From positions 3,616,001 through 3,680,000 of the forward strand of contig NZ_CP049616.1 in the NCBI RefSeq assembly GCF_011068285.1: a DNA stretch of 64,000 nt, in the 5' to 3' direction. Below the pieces are notes generated by a model. It was not told where the DNA came from. It ran no database searches and was given only the letters and a program-made list of their open reading frames with translations. The stretch's first letter is position 1. Every line of letters starts with the position of its first letter. The position numbers and the translations under genes were made by a program. This DNA comes from Flagellimonas oceani (GTDB taxonomy: Bacteria > Bacteroidota > Bacteroidia > Flavobacteriales > Flavobacteriaceae). This document shows, one piece after another, positions 32,690 to 41,438 of the stretch.

Positions 32690-34378
32690 CTAGCGAATAT
32701 CTCTTAGTTTTAGTTGAAGGCTCACCGTTCCGTTCCATTCATTCTCGTCCAACGAAAATACGGCATCGAACGGTTTTATTCGCTTAACCACATCCAATTT
32801 ATTGCCTAAATTAAATCCAATGCCCCCAATTGGGTTGGAACCTGGTTGATATACACTACATTTTAAATGTTTTTCGCCCTCACCAACACCACGGGCATAA
32901 CCGGTGTCCTTTAATCCTTCGGCCATAAAAACCGGGGTCATATTTCCAGGACCAAAGGGTGCAAATTGCTTTAGGATGCGCATCAGTTTTGGTGTGATTT
33001 GATGCATTGAGATTTTGGCATCCACGGAAATTTCGGGCTTTAGTAATATGGGGTCGATGGATTCGGACACCACTTTCTCAAACTGATTTTTGAAGGCTTC
33101 GTACTGTTCCTCCAACAAGGTAAGGCCTGCGGCGTACATATGCCCGCCGAACTGCTCCAAACAGTCGGAACAGCCTTCGAGGGCATTATAAATGTCAAAT
33201 CCCTTTACCGATCTGGCAGAGGCAGCCAGTTTGTCACCGCTTTTAGTAAAGACCAAAGTGGGCCTGTAGTAGGTCTCCGTCAATCGTGAGGCCACAATGC
33301 CGATTACACCTTTGTGCCAGTTCTCGTTATAGACCACGGAGGTAAACTTTTCTTCTTCTCCGTTTTCTTGGATTTGGACCAAAGCTTCTTGGGTAATCTC
33401 TTGATCCAGACTTCGTCTTTCGGTATTGAACAGTTCAATTTCTGAGGCGAATTGTTGCGCTTGGTCAATATCCGTTTCCACCAGAAGTGCAACGGCGTGT
33501 TGGCCATGTTTCATACGCCCTGCTGCATTGATTCTTGGTGCAATGATGAAGACTACATCGGTGATGGTAAGTTCCCTTTTTTTGGTCTGATCAATAAGTG
33601 CCTTGATCCCTGTTCTTGGATTTTCGTTAATGACCAACAATCCATAATGGGCCAGCACACGATTTTCTCCCGTAATTGGAACAATATCCGCTGCGATTGC
33701 CGTAGCAACCAAATCCAAATATAGAATCAAATCATCTATGGTTTTTCCTTGCTTGGAACCCAAGGCTTGAATGAGTTTAAAGCCGACACCACATCCACAA
33801 AGTTCTTTGTACGGATAGAAACAATCTTGCTGTTTGGGGTCCAATACTGCGACGGCATCAGGCAGTTCTTGCCCAGGTCGGTGGTGATCGCAAACAATGA
33901 CATCGACTCCCTTTTCCTTGGCATACCTTATTTGGTCAATGGCCTTGATGCCGCAGTCCAAGGCAATCATCAAACCGATATCGTTGTCCGCTGCAAAATC
34001 AATCCCTTGAAACGAAATACCATATCCTTCCGCGTAGCGATCTGGAATATAGGTCGCCACATTGGGGTACGTTTCCATCAAAAAGGAACTCACCAAAGCT
34101 ACGGAAGTGGTTCCGTCCACATCATAATCCCCATACACCATTATGTTTTCTTCGTTGGCCATGGCCTGCTCGATACGCTCCACCGCCTTGGACATATCTT
34201 TCATCAAAAAAGGGTCGTGCAGGTGGCTTAATTCAGGTCGGAAAAATGCCTTTGCCTCCTCATAGTCGCTTATCCCCCGTTGAAGCAACAATTGGGCAAC
34301 CAAGTCATCAACGCCCAATGCTTCGGAAAGTTGGTCGATGGATTCTTGTTCAGGTTTTGGCTTTATGGTCCAGCGCAT
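32690..34378 (-). CDS. recJ: Single-stranded-DNA-specific exonuclease RecJ
   Basis: 5'-3' exonuclease of recombination and mismatch repair. 562 residues. DHH-family motifs: GDYDVDGTTS (residues about 81-90), ALDCGIKA, CDHHRPG and, in the DHHA1 part, RSVKGFDIYNAL and FGGHMYAAGLTL. The RecJ OB-like C-terminus is present (TPVFMAEGLKDTGYAR). Two co-oriented genes (recJ, MFS). Confidence 0.94.
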   Translation of the reverse strand: MRWTIKPKPEQESIDQLSEALGVDDLVAQLLLQRGISDYEEAKAFFRPELSHLHDPFLMKDMSKAVERIEQAMANEENIMVYGDYDVDGTTSVALVSSFLMETYPNVATYIPDRYAEGYGISFQGIDFAADNDIGLMIALDCGIKAIDQIRYAKEKGVDVIVCDHHRPGQELPDAVAVLDPKQQDCFYPYKELCGCGVGFKLIQALGSKQGKTIDDLILYLDLVATAIAADIVPITGENRVLAHYGLLVINENPRTGIKALIDQTKKRELTITDVVFIIAPRINAAGRMKHGQHAVALLVETDIDQAQQFASEIELFNTERRSLDQEITQEALVQIQENGEEEKFTSVVYNENWHKGVIGIVASRLTETYYRPTLVFTKSGDKLAASARSVKGFDIYNALEGCSDCLEQFGGHMYAAGLTLLEEQYEAFKNQFEKVVSESIDPILLKPEISVDAKISMHQITPKLMRILKQFAPFGPGNMTPVFMAEGLKDTGYARGVGEGEKHLKCSVYQPGSNPIGGIGFNLGNKLDVVKRIKPFDAVFSLDENEWNGTVSLQLKLRDIR

Positions 34379-34399
34379 CCATGTTAGATTTTGGAAATG

Positions 34400-34443
34400 G
34401 TCAGTTCGAGTGTTTCGAAAGATGTTCGAAACGTATCGAGAAC
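34400..34443. repeat. Palindromic repeat GTCAGTTCGAGT...GTATCGAGAAC, copy 2
   Basis: Arms as in the copy at 29996; the stem is GTTTCGAAAGATGTTCGAAAC, a strong hairpin. Arms conserved and stem changed, as expected for a mobile palindrome or a structured RNA under compensatory change. Confidence 0.65.
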
Positions 34444-34636
34444 CATTGGTTAAACATTTTTAGCAAGATTGGGCAACGAAATAAAATGACCGTTAATGAG
34501 GTTTCTTTTTTGGTTTGACCATTTCATTCAATATTTTAAAAATAAGATGGCCACTACAATGTTTGTAAACTTAGTACAAAAAACCAATTCTACAATTATC
34601 CCTTTAAAGGTGGAATTGCTTGTTTTCCAAGAAAGC

Positions 34637-34682
34637 CACTTCTCGATACAATTCTGATTTTATCAGAATTACTCGAAGTGAC
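34637..34682. repeat. Palindromic repeat of the same family, copy 3, inverted
   Basis: On the minus strand it reads GTCACTTCGAGTAATTCTGA, then an inverted AT-rich stem and GTATCGAGAAGTGG. Same arms with small changes; stem AATTCTGAT / ATCAGAATT. Adjacent to the 3' end of the OsmC gene, where it may also terminate transcription. Confidence 0.6.
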
Positions 34683-34686
34683 ACTT

Positions 34687-35109
34687 TTACTTATGATGAA
34701 AAATGGTCTTGATTTCCAACTGGGCAAATTTTCTGAACATTTCCATAACGCCACAATACTTTTCCACGGAAAGATCCACTGCTTTTTTGAGCTTTTCCTC
34801 GTTTAAGTCAGCTCCCGTAAAATGATATTCGACCACCACGGAATCATAGTGTTTTGGATGCTCATCGGTTAGGTTGGCTATGGTCTCTATTTTGAAATCA
34901 TCCACTTCCAGTTTCATTTTTTTGATGAGCGAAGCCACGTCCAGACCGGAACACCCTGCCAAACTTGATAACATTAGGGCTTTGGGACGTAAACCTGCTC
35001 CAGAACCGCCACTGTCCTCCCCAGCATCGATTCGAACGGTATGTCCGGAAGGGTTGTTGCTTTCAAAGGCCATTTCGCCTAACCATTTGGTTGTCACATG
35101 ATTTGTCAT
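34687..35109 (-). CDS. OsmC/Ohr family protein
   Basis: Peroxidase-like redox protein. The ATG at 35109 gives 140 residues beginning MTNHVTTKWLGEMAFESN; a longer frame would run into the divergent gene and is not supported. LMLSSLAGCSGLDVASLIKK holds the first Cys and EKYCGVMEMF the second, the redox pair of the family. Divergent from the AhpD-like gene at 35165, which may also act on peroxides. Confidence 0.9.
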   Translation of the reverse strand: MTNHVTTKWLGEMAFESNNPSGHTVRIDAGEDSGGSGAGLRPKALMLSSLAGCSGLDVASLIKKMKLEVDDFKIETIANLTDEHPKHYDSVVVEYHFTGADLNEEKLKKAVDLSVEKYCGVMEMFRKFAQLEIKTIFHHK

Positions 35110-35164
35110 GATGATTAATTTTTGTTTCTTGTAGGGTTCAAAAATACAATTTATAATCTCAAAT

Positions 35165-35767
35165 ATGGCCTTAGTAAACCCCTTGTCGCCCGACCATGAT
35201 GCAGAAACAAAAGAACTGGCGGAATTCTTTAACGAGACCCTTGGGTTTTGTCCCAATTCCGTGTTGACCATGCAGCACCGGCCAGCTATTTCCAAGGCTT
35301 TCATTAACCTTAACAAGGCCGTGATGGCCAATGAGGGACGTGTGACTTCCGCCCTAAAACGTATGATCGCATGGGTGAGCAGTAACGCTACGGGCTGTCG
35401 TTACTGCCAAGCACACGCCATTAGGGCGGCAGAACGGTATGGTGCCAATCAGGAACAACTGGACAACATTTGGGAATACCGTACCCACAATGCGTTCTCC
35501 GATGCCGAAAAGGCTGCGTTGGATTTTGCCCTGGCCGCTTCGCAAGTACCGAACACCGTTAGCGCCGATATTAAAAAACGATTGCACAAACATTGGAATG
35601 ATGGTGAGATTGTGGAAATGATGGGGGTCATCTCACTTTTTGGCTATTTGAACCGCTGGAACGATTCCATGGGTACAGCCATAGAAGATGGTGCTGTGGA
35701 AAGTGCGGAAAAATATCTGGGCGAGGTAGGCTGGCAAAAAGGGAAACACGATGGGTCTAAATACTAG
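35165..35767 (+). CDS. AhpD-like / carboxymuconolactone decarboxylase family protein
   Basis: 200 residues. The CMD/AhpD core has VSSNATGCRYCQAHAIRAAE: CxxCxxH with the two redox cysteines and the His. Members act as alkylhydroperoxidases or as peroxidase-related enzymes. C-terminal FGYLNRWNDSMGT is typical of the peroxidase-related subgroup. Confidence 0.88.
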   Translation: MALVNPLSPDHDAETKELAEFFNETLGFCPNSVLTMQHRPAISKAFINLNKAVMANEGRVTSALKRMIAWVSSNATGCRYCQAHAIRAAERYGANQEQLDNIWEYRTHNAFSDAEKAALDFALAASQVPNTVSADIKKRLHKHWNDGEIVEMMGVISLFGYLNRWNDSMGTAIEDGAVESAEKYLGEVGWQKGKHDGSKY

Positions 35768-35773
35768 ACGGCA

Positions 35774-36346
35774 TTAATCAAGATTCATCAAAACTCTTTT
35801 TCTTAAATCCGGCAACACGTCTTCTTCAAACCATGGGTTTTTGCTCAACCAAAACCGATTTCTTGGCGATGGGTGCGGCAGCACAAAATAGTTGGGAAGA
35901 TAGTTTTTATAGTTCCTCACTGTTTCGGTTAGATTCTTTTCTCGGGCTTTTTTCAAATAATACGACTGTGCATATTGGCCAATCAAGATGGTCAATTTAA
36001 GGTTCGGCATTTGCTCTACCAGAGATCGGTGCCATAAAGGAGCACACTCGGGCCGTGGTGGCAAATCCCCAGATTTTCCTTTGCCCGGATAACAAAACCC
36101 CATTGGAATCAGTGCAAAAAGCTTTTCATTGTAAAATTGCTCGTCCGTTACATTGAGCCATTTTCTGAGCTGTTTGCCACTAGGGTCGTCCCACGGAACC
36201 CCCGTTTGGTGCACCTTGGTTCCTGGCGCCTGCCCAATAATGACAATTTTTGATGCTGGATGGGCGGCAAGAATGGGTCTGGGCCCCAAGGGCAAATGTT
36301 CTTGGCAATGGGTGCAGTTCCGTATTTGGAATAGTAATTCGTCCAT
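35774..36346 (-). CDS. Uracil-DNA glycosylase superfamily protein
   Basis: 190 residues. CxxC near the N-terminus (NCTHCQEHLPLG), the active-site motif IIGQAPGTKVHQTGVPWDDP and the C-terminal LPHPSPRNRFW (HPSPRN) define the superfamily. NCTHC lacks the full four-Cys iron-sulfur cluster of family 4. Family members remove uracil from DNA; the exact specificity is open. Confidence 0.85.
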   Translation of the reverse strand: MDELLFQIRNCTHCQEHLPLGPRPILAAHPASKIVIIGQAPGTKVHQTGVPWDDPSGKQLRKWLNVTDEQFYNEKLFALIPMGFCYPGKGKSGDLPPRPECAPLWHRSLVEQMPNLKLTILIGQYAQSYYLKKAREKNLTETVRNYKNYLPNYFVLPHPSPRNRFWLSKNPWFEEDVLPDLRKRVLMNLD

Positions 36347-36384
36347 CTTGTGATTGGGTCGTAAAGTCGTTTTGAAATTTACAA

Positions 36385-37056
36385 CTATTTCTTGCCACCG
36401 ACCACAATCACGAATTCGCCTTTCGGTGCCTTTGTGGTAAAATAGGCAATTAGCTCGGCTACAGTCCCTCGAACGGTTTCCTCATACAACTTGGTCAACT
36501 CCCGGGATACGGAAACGGGTCGGTCTTCACCAAAATACTCGGCGAAATGGGTCAAGGTTTTAAGGAGTTTGTGGGGCGATTCATAAAAAACCAGCGTTCG
36601 CGTTTCTTCGGCCAATTCCAGAAGTCGGGTCTGGCGGCCTTTTTTTAGGGGCAGAAACCCTTCAAAAACAAATCGGTCGTTGGGCAATCCGCTGTTTACC
36701 AAAGCCGGTACAAATGCAGTGGCTCCGGGCAAACATTCCACTTCAATATCGTTTTCCACGCAGGCGCGGGTCAATAAAAAACCAGGGTCGGAAATGGCTG
36801 GAGTGCCTGCATCGGAAATCAAGGCATAAACGGACCCCTCCTTCATTTTTTGCACCAACGTGTCCACCTGTTTGTGCTCGTTGTGCATGTGATGGCTCTG
36901 TAAAGGCGTATTGATCTCGAAATGTTTGAGCAACTTGCCACTGGTCCGGGTATCTTCCGCCAAAACAACATCTACTTCCTTGAGCACCTTGATGGCACGT
37001 AGCGTCATGTCCTCCAAATTTCCTATTGGTGTCGGTACTAGATATAACTTTCCCAT
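36385..37056 (-). CDS. rsmI: 16S rRNA (cytidine1402-2'-O)-methyltransferase
   Basis: SAM-dependent methylation of C1402 in 16S rRNA. 223 residues. LYLVPTPIGNLEDMTLRAI at the N-terminus, AEDTRTSGKLLKHF and SDAGTPAISDPGFLL are RsmI hallmarks; FEGFLPLKKGRQTRL and YESPHKLLKTL follow. Slightly shorter than E. coli RsmI at the C-terminus, as usual in Bacteroidota. Confidence 0.93.
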   Translation of the reverse strand: MGKLYLVPTPIGNLEDMTLRAIKVLKEVDVVLAEDTRTSGKLLKHFEINTPLQSHHMHNEHKQVDTLVQKMKEGSVYALISDAGTPAISDPGFLLTRACVENDIEVECLPGATAFVPALVNSGLPNDRFVFEGFLPLKKGRQTRLLELAEETRTLVFYESPHKLLKTLTHFAEYFGEDRPVSVSRELTKLYEETVRGTVAELIAYFTTKAPKGEFVIVVGGKK

Positions 37057-37104
37057 GAACCAAAGTTAAGGCCTTACAATCAAAATAAAATTGAAAAAAT
37101 GGAT

Positions 37105-37797
37105 TTATGCGAACCTGCGTTCGATCAAGGCAATAAAACGAGCCTCATACTCTTCTTTTCCTTCCCAATTGTTATACTCGGGTTTCACCATATTGTTGAT
37201 GAAGGCAACCGAACGCTCTTCGGAATCAATGGTGGTGAGCTGGGAAAGCACACGGGTGTAGTCTTCCATATCGTTGTTGAACAAATGCTTTACGAATGCA
37301 AGCTTATCGTTGAGGCCCACCTGAAAATCTTTGGCCAAACGATCATTCAATGATTTTGGCTTGATTGTTTTTGAAGGTGCACTCACGTTCTCATCGGGCG
37401 TAACCTCATCTTTGTCGTTCTTCATCAAATTGGGTTTGGCCACGAATTCGGCAAATACCTTTTCCAGATCCATATTGGATGGCATTTCGGAAACAATGTC
37501 CTTGATCGTATCCATAGAGGGTGTAGTGATAATATCCTCTTGGTGCGGATTGCTCTCCGGTACCGATGTGTTGCCACTTAAAACTGCATTGGCCATTTTC
37601 TCGAACCTTGAGGCTATCACGTTTTGGGATACATCCACCTCTACATCGTTAAGTTTTTCGTCTATGAACTTCAATACGGCCAACTTTTCATAAATCCTTC
37701 TGGATTTTTCATACAATCCCGCAAGATCGGTATCCTCCCGTGCTGTTATTATCTCCGTGGACAACTTGATCAACTCTTCCCTCAATTTCCGTATCAT
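37105..37797 (-). CDS. Conserved hypothetical protein
   Basis: 230 residues. N-terminal 60 residues look like a coiled coil (LREELIKLSTEIITARED ... YEKSRRIYEKLAVLKFIDEK). A low-complexity middle (residues 75-135, SGNTSVPESNPHQEDIITTP) connects to a helical C-terminus (LNDRLAKDFQVGLNDKLAFV, LFNNDMEDYTRVLSQLTTID). The final part resembles a conserved Bacteroidota family without known function. Lies between rsmI and tdk, minus strand. Confidence 0.75.
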   Translation of the reverse strand: MIRKLREELIKLSTEIITAREDTDLAGLYEKSRRIYEKLAVLKFIDEKLNDVEVDVSQNVIASRFEKMANAVLSGNTSVPESNPHQEDIITTPSMDTIKDIVSEMPSNMDLEKVFAEFVAKPNLMKNDKDEVTPDENVSAPSKTIKPKSLNDRLAKDFQVGLNDKLAFVKHLFNNDMEDYTRVLSQLTTIDSEERSVAFINNMVKPEYNNWEGKEEYEARFIALIERRFA

Positions 37798-37952
37798 AGC
37801 TTTTCTTCTTTACTATAAAAATATAACGATTTTGCGAATACCCTATCAACAAAAGGTTAAAATCTTATTGAAAACAGGGGTGCATTTTTTTAGTAGCTTT
37901 GTGGTCGTCCCAAAATAACGGGAAAACAAACAATTTCTTTCAAAAATACGGT

Positions 37953-38597
37953 ATGTTTCTCGAAAACACAGTCAACCCTAAGGAACAGTTTGGATGGATC
38001 GAGGTGATTTGCGGTTCCATGTTTTCCGGAAAGACCGAAGAACTGATCCGACGATTAAAACGGGCCCAATTCGCCAAGCAAAAAGTGGAAATTTTCAAAC
38101 CTATTGTGGATACTCGTTACCATGAAGAAATGGTGGTCTCCCACGATTCCAACGAAATCAGGTCCACCCCCGTTCCCGCCGCGGCCAATATTCGGCTTTT
38201 GGCGGACGACTGTGATGTGATCGGTATTGACGAAGCCCAATTTTTTGATGATGAAATCGTGACCGTTTGCAACGATTTGGCCAACAAGGGCATTCGCGTA
38301 GTGGTCGCAGGCCTGGATATGGACTTTAAAGGGAACCCCTTTGGGCCTATGCCAGCGTTGATGGCCACAGCAGAATACGTGACCAAGGTACACGCCGTTT
38401 GCACCCGTACCGGAAATTTGGCCAACTACAGTTTTAGGAAATCCTTGAACGACAATTTAGTGCTGCTAGGTGAAACCGAGGAATATGAACCCTTGAGCAG
38501 AGCCGCATTTTATAAGGCCATGTTGCGCGAAAAAATTAAGGGGATCAACGTGGATTCCGAAGAGGTGCTCTCCAAAAAACAAAAACCCAATGAGTAA
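37953..38597 (+). CDS. tdk: Thymidine kinase, TK1 type
   Basis: Thymidine salvage to dTMP. The ATG at 37953 gives 214 residues (an upstream in-frame start would add 18 unsupported residues). Walker [13 protein letters not shown], Mg-binding DEAQFF (IDEAQF), VVAGLDMDF lasso region. The zinc-ribbon cysteines of TK1 are mostly missing: [15 protein letters not shown] keeps one Cys where CxxC is usual. The 3' end overlaps alr by 8 bases. Confidence 0.93.
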   Translation: MFLENTVNPKEQFGWIEVICGSMFSGKTEELIRRLKRAQFAKQKVEIFKPIVDTRYHEEMVVSHDSNEIRSTPVPAAANIRLLADDCDVIGIDEAQFFDDEIVTVCNDLANKGIRVVVAGLDMDFKGNPFGPMPALMATAEYVTKVHAVCTRTGNLANYSFRKSLNDNLVLLGETEEYEPLSRAAFYKAMLREKIKGINVDSEEVLSKKQKPNE

Positions 38598-39699
38598 GGT
38601 CGGGGAAACAACTTTGGTCTTGGACCTCGCCGCCCTGGAACACAATTATAACTATTTGCGATCCAAAATAACCCCCGAAACCAAATTTTTGGGCGTTGTT
38701 AAAGCGTTCGCCTACGGAAGCGACATGGTGGCCATTGCAAAAAAACTGGAGCAATTGGGCGCCGATTATTTGGCCGTTGCCTATGTTAGCGAAGGAGTTC
38801 TGTTACGCAAAACAGGTGTTCAGCTACCGATTTTGGTACTGCACCCCTTGGCTTCCAATTTTGATGATTTAATCGGATACCACTTGGAGCCGAGCATTTA
38901 TTCCAGGAATATTTTGAATCAATTTATTGAAGCCGCCAAAGAGGGGGAACAAAACAATTACCCTGTTCACATTAAATTCAACACAGGGTTGAACCGTTTG
39001 GGTTTTTCTAAAGATGATGTTGAATTGATTGCAGAGGAAACAAAGCGCAGTGGATGCATCAAAATAGTTTCCGCATTTTCGCATTTGGCCGCATCCGAGG
39101 ATAAAAATGAACAAACCTTCAGCCTGAAGCAAATCGAATCTTTCAAAAATTTGAGCAGCGCCCTTATGGATAGATTGGGCCATGCCCCGATGCGACACAT
39201 GCTGAACACTTCGGGCATCATCAATTATCCAGAAGCACAGTTTGAGATGGTGCGCAGTGGGATAGGACTCTACGGATATGGTAACCAAGTTGAAATAGAT
39301 GCTGCTCTCAAGCCGGTGGCCAGCCTTAAAACAGTCATTTCACAGATTCATCAAATTGAAGCCAACGAGTCCGTAGGGTACAATAGGGCGTTTAAATCCA
39401 ACCACCCCATAAAAAGTGCCACCCTCCCCATTGGACATGCCGATGGTATTGGCCGACAGTACGGAAAGGGCAAAGGTTTTGTGACCATCAATAATAAAAA
39501 AGCGCCTATTTTGGGCAATGTTTGCATGGATATGATCATGGTGGATGTTACCAATATTGATTGTAAAGAAGGTGACGAAGCAATTGTGTTCGGCAATGAA
39601 AAATCTGCGGAAAAATTTGCGTCCGGGGCAGGTACCATTTCCTACGAAATTCTCACGGCCATATCGCAACGGGTAAAAAGAGTGGTTACGGGGATTTGA
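38590..39699 (+). CDS. alr: Alanine racemase
   Basis: Makes D-alanine for peptidoglycan; PLP enzyme. 369 residues. The PLP Lys is in [11 protein letters not shown]; most Alr have KANAYGHG here, the KAF-YG form being common in Bacteroidota. The catalytic Tyr is in SVGYNRAF, and [13 protein letters not shown] is the conserved dimer/active-site segment. Overlaps tdk by 8 bases. Confidence 0.93.
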   Translation: MSKVGETTLVLDLAALEHNYNYLRSKITPETKFLGVVKAFAYGSDMVAIAKKLEQLGADYLAVAYVSEGVLLRKTGVQLPILVLHPLASNFDDLIGYHLEPSIYSRNILNQFIEAAKEGEQNNYPVHIKFNTGLNRLGFSKDDVELIAEETKRSGCIKIVSAFSHLAASEDKNEQTFSLKQIESFKNLSSALMDRLGHAPMRHMLNTSGIINYPEAQFEMVRSGIGLYGYGNQVEIDAALKPVASLKTVISQIHQIEANESVGYNRAFKSNHPIKSATLPIGHADGIGRQYGKGKGFVTINNKKAPILGNVCMDMIMVDVTNIDCKEGDEAIVFGNEKSAEKFASGAGTISYEILTAISQRVKRVVTGI

Positions 39700-39752
39700 A
39701 TATTATCTTTATTTACTTAATTTGTGTTGGATTAACCAATACTCAACTATAA

Positions 39753-40163
39753 ATGGGATTTTTAAAAGAGTTTAAGGAGTTTGCCATGAAAGGGAACCTG
39801 GTGGATATCGCCGTAGGTTTCGTTATGGGCGCCGCTTTTAAAGAAGTGGTTTCATCCTTCACGGGAGGGATAGTCTCTCCGTTGATCGGATTGTTGTTCA
39901 ACGCAGATTTCAACGACTTGAAATATGTAATTACAGAGGGTACGCCGAATGAGGCAGGTGAAATTGTCGGGGAAATCGCTGTGCTTTACGGCGCATTTTT
40001 GACCAATGTCATCGATTTCATCATCGTCGCATTTGTTATGTTCCTTGTAGTGAAGGCCGTAAACAGAATGAAGAAAAAAGAGGAGCCCGCTCCAGAACCT
40101 CCAAAGGGTCCGACCCAAGAGGAACTGTTGGCAGAGATCCGCGATTTGTTGAAAAAACAATAA
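39753..40163 (+). CDS. mscL: Large-conductance mechanosensitive channel
   Basis: Pressure-relief channel of the inner membrane. 136 residues, two TM helices. MGFLKEFKEFAMKGNLVDIA and VGFVMGAAFKEVVSS are the N-terminal helix and pore-lining TM1; TM2 is FIIVAFVMFLVVKAV. C-terminal helix EELLAEIRDLLKK. Followed by a hairpin at 40212. Confidence 0.95.
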   Translation: MGFLKEFKEFAMKGNLVDIAVGFVMGAAFKEVVSSFTGGIVSPLIGLLFNADFNDLKYVITEGTPNEAGEIVGEIAVLYGAFLTNVIDFIIVAFVMFLVVKAVNRMKKKEEPAPEPPKGPTQEELLAEIRDLLKKQ

Positions 40164-40211
40164 GCGTATCGGTATTTTTCGGTACGACCGCTACATCACA
40201 ATAACCTTTAA

Positions 40212-40252
40212 AAACCATCAATGTGTTTTCGCTAACATGTTGATGGTTGTTT
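40212..40252 (+). terminator. Terminator after mscL
   Basis: AACCATCAA / TTGATGGTT stem with inner GTGTT/AACA pairing, followed by GTTTTATTT. Confidence 0.65.
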
Positions 40253-40298
40253 TATTTATAACATTTTGTTATTTTTTATTGATTGATGATGAAAAAGC

Positions 40299-40328
40299 TT
40301 GTTTAACTCGCTGACTGAAGTACCTTTG
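40299..40328 (+). promoter_or_regulatory. Promoter of asd
   Basis: TTG at 40299-40301, 19-base spacer, TACCTTTG at 40321-40328 (perfect TAnnTTTG), 20 bases before the ATG. Confidence 0.7.
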
Positions 40329-40348
40329 CGACAAGAAATAATTTTATA

Positions 40349-41362
40349 ATGAAAGTAGCAGTTGTTGGTGCCACCGGAATGGTAGGCGAAGTCATGTTGA
40401 AAGTATTGGAAGAGCGAAACTTCCCCATTTCAGAATTGTTGTTGGTTGCTTCGGAGCGCTCCGTGGGAAAAAAGCTCACCTATAAAAATGAAGCGCATAG
40501 CGTAATCGGTTTGGCCGATGCTGTTGCAGCGCAACCTGATATTGCCATTTTCTCCGCAGGTGGGGACACTTCTTTGGAATGGGCGCCCAAATTTGCCGAG
40601 GTGGGCACCACGGTGATCGATAACTCATCCGCTTGGCGTATGGACCCGACCAAAAAATTGGTGGTGCCGGAAATCAACGCCAACGCGTTGACGGCTGATG
40701 ATAAGATTATAGCCAACCCCAACTGCTCCACCATTCAAATGGTATTGGCCTTGGACCCATTGCACAAAAAATATCAAATGAAACGTGTGGTGGTATCGAC
40801 TTATCAATCTGTTTCGGGAACCGGGGTGAAAGCGGTGGAACAAATGGAGAACGAAGCCGCTGGAATCGAGGGGGAAATGGCCTATCCTCATCCAATCAAC
40901 CGAAACGCATTGCCGCATTGCGATGTGTTTTTGGAAAACGGATACACCAAAGAAGAGATGAAGTTGGCCCGTGAGCCACAAAAAATATTGGATGACCGTA
41001 CGTTTTCGGTAACTGCCACCGCTGTTCGTATTCCAACCGCAGGCGGGCACTCAGAATCCGTGAACGTGGAGTTCCACAACGATTTTGACTTGGCCGAAGT
41101 GCGACAATTGCTCAGCGAAACGCCAGGCATCGTGGTGCAGGACAATCCTGAAACCAACACCTATCCGATGCCCGTTTTTGCCAATGGCAAGGACGATGTT
41201 TTTGTGGGCAGGATCCGCAGGGACGAAACCCAACCCAATACGCTGAACATGTGGATTGTGGCAGACAACCTCAGAAAAGGGGCTGCTACCAATGCGGTAC
41301 AGATTGCGGAGTATTTGGTGGAGCACAATTTGGTTTCGAATACTTCTGAGGCAATTTCATAA
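40349..41362 (+). CDS. asd: Aspartate-semialdehyde dehydrogenase
   Basis: NADPH-dependent reduction of aspartyl phosphate for lysine, threonine, methionine and diaminopimelate. 337 residues. VAVVGATGMVGEVML is the cofactor-binding N-terminus; the catalytic Cys is C126 in NPNCSTIQM; VRIPTAGGHSESVNVEF carries the active-site His. DDVFVGRIRRDE near the C-terminus is typical. Confidence 0.95.
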   Translation: MKVAVVGATGMVGEVMLKVLEERNFPISELLLVASERSVGKKLTYKNEAHSVIGLADAVAAQPDIAIFSAGGDTSLEWAPKFAEVGTTVIDNSSAWRMDPTKKLVVPEINANALTADDKIIANPNCSTIQMVLALDPLHKKYQMKRVVVSTYQSVSGTGVKAVEQMENEAAGIEGEMAYPHPINRNALPHCDVFLENGYTKEEMKLAREPQKILDDRTFSVTATAVRIPTAGGHSESVNVEFHNDFDLAEVRQLLSETPGIVVQDNPETNTYPMPVFANGKDDVFVGRIRRDETQPNTLNMWIVADNLRKGAATNAVQIAEYLVEHNLVSNTSEAIS

Positions 41363-41438
41363 AAATCGTTAAAGCATTAACTGTAGCCAATAGGTTTGTG
41401 TGTTTTGTGTATTTTTATCGGAATCAATCCGAGAAAAC

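Larger units (their letters stand above)
34379..34686. other. Gene-free gap with two palindromic repeats
   Basis: 308 bases between recJ and the OsmC gene, both on the minus strand. No reading frame stands out. It holds two repeats of the GTCA-TTCGAGT family and presumably the recJ promoter; no clear promoter box was found. Confidence 0.5.

Noticed and set aside
35110..35331. N-terminal extension of the OsmC protein
   Set aside because: It would run antisense through the start of the AhpD-like gene; the ATG at 35109 gives the normal family length.
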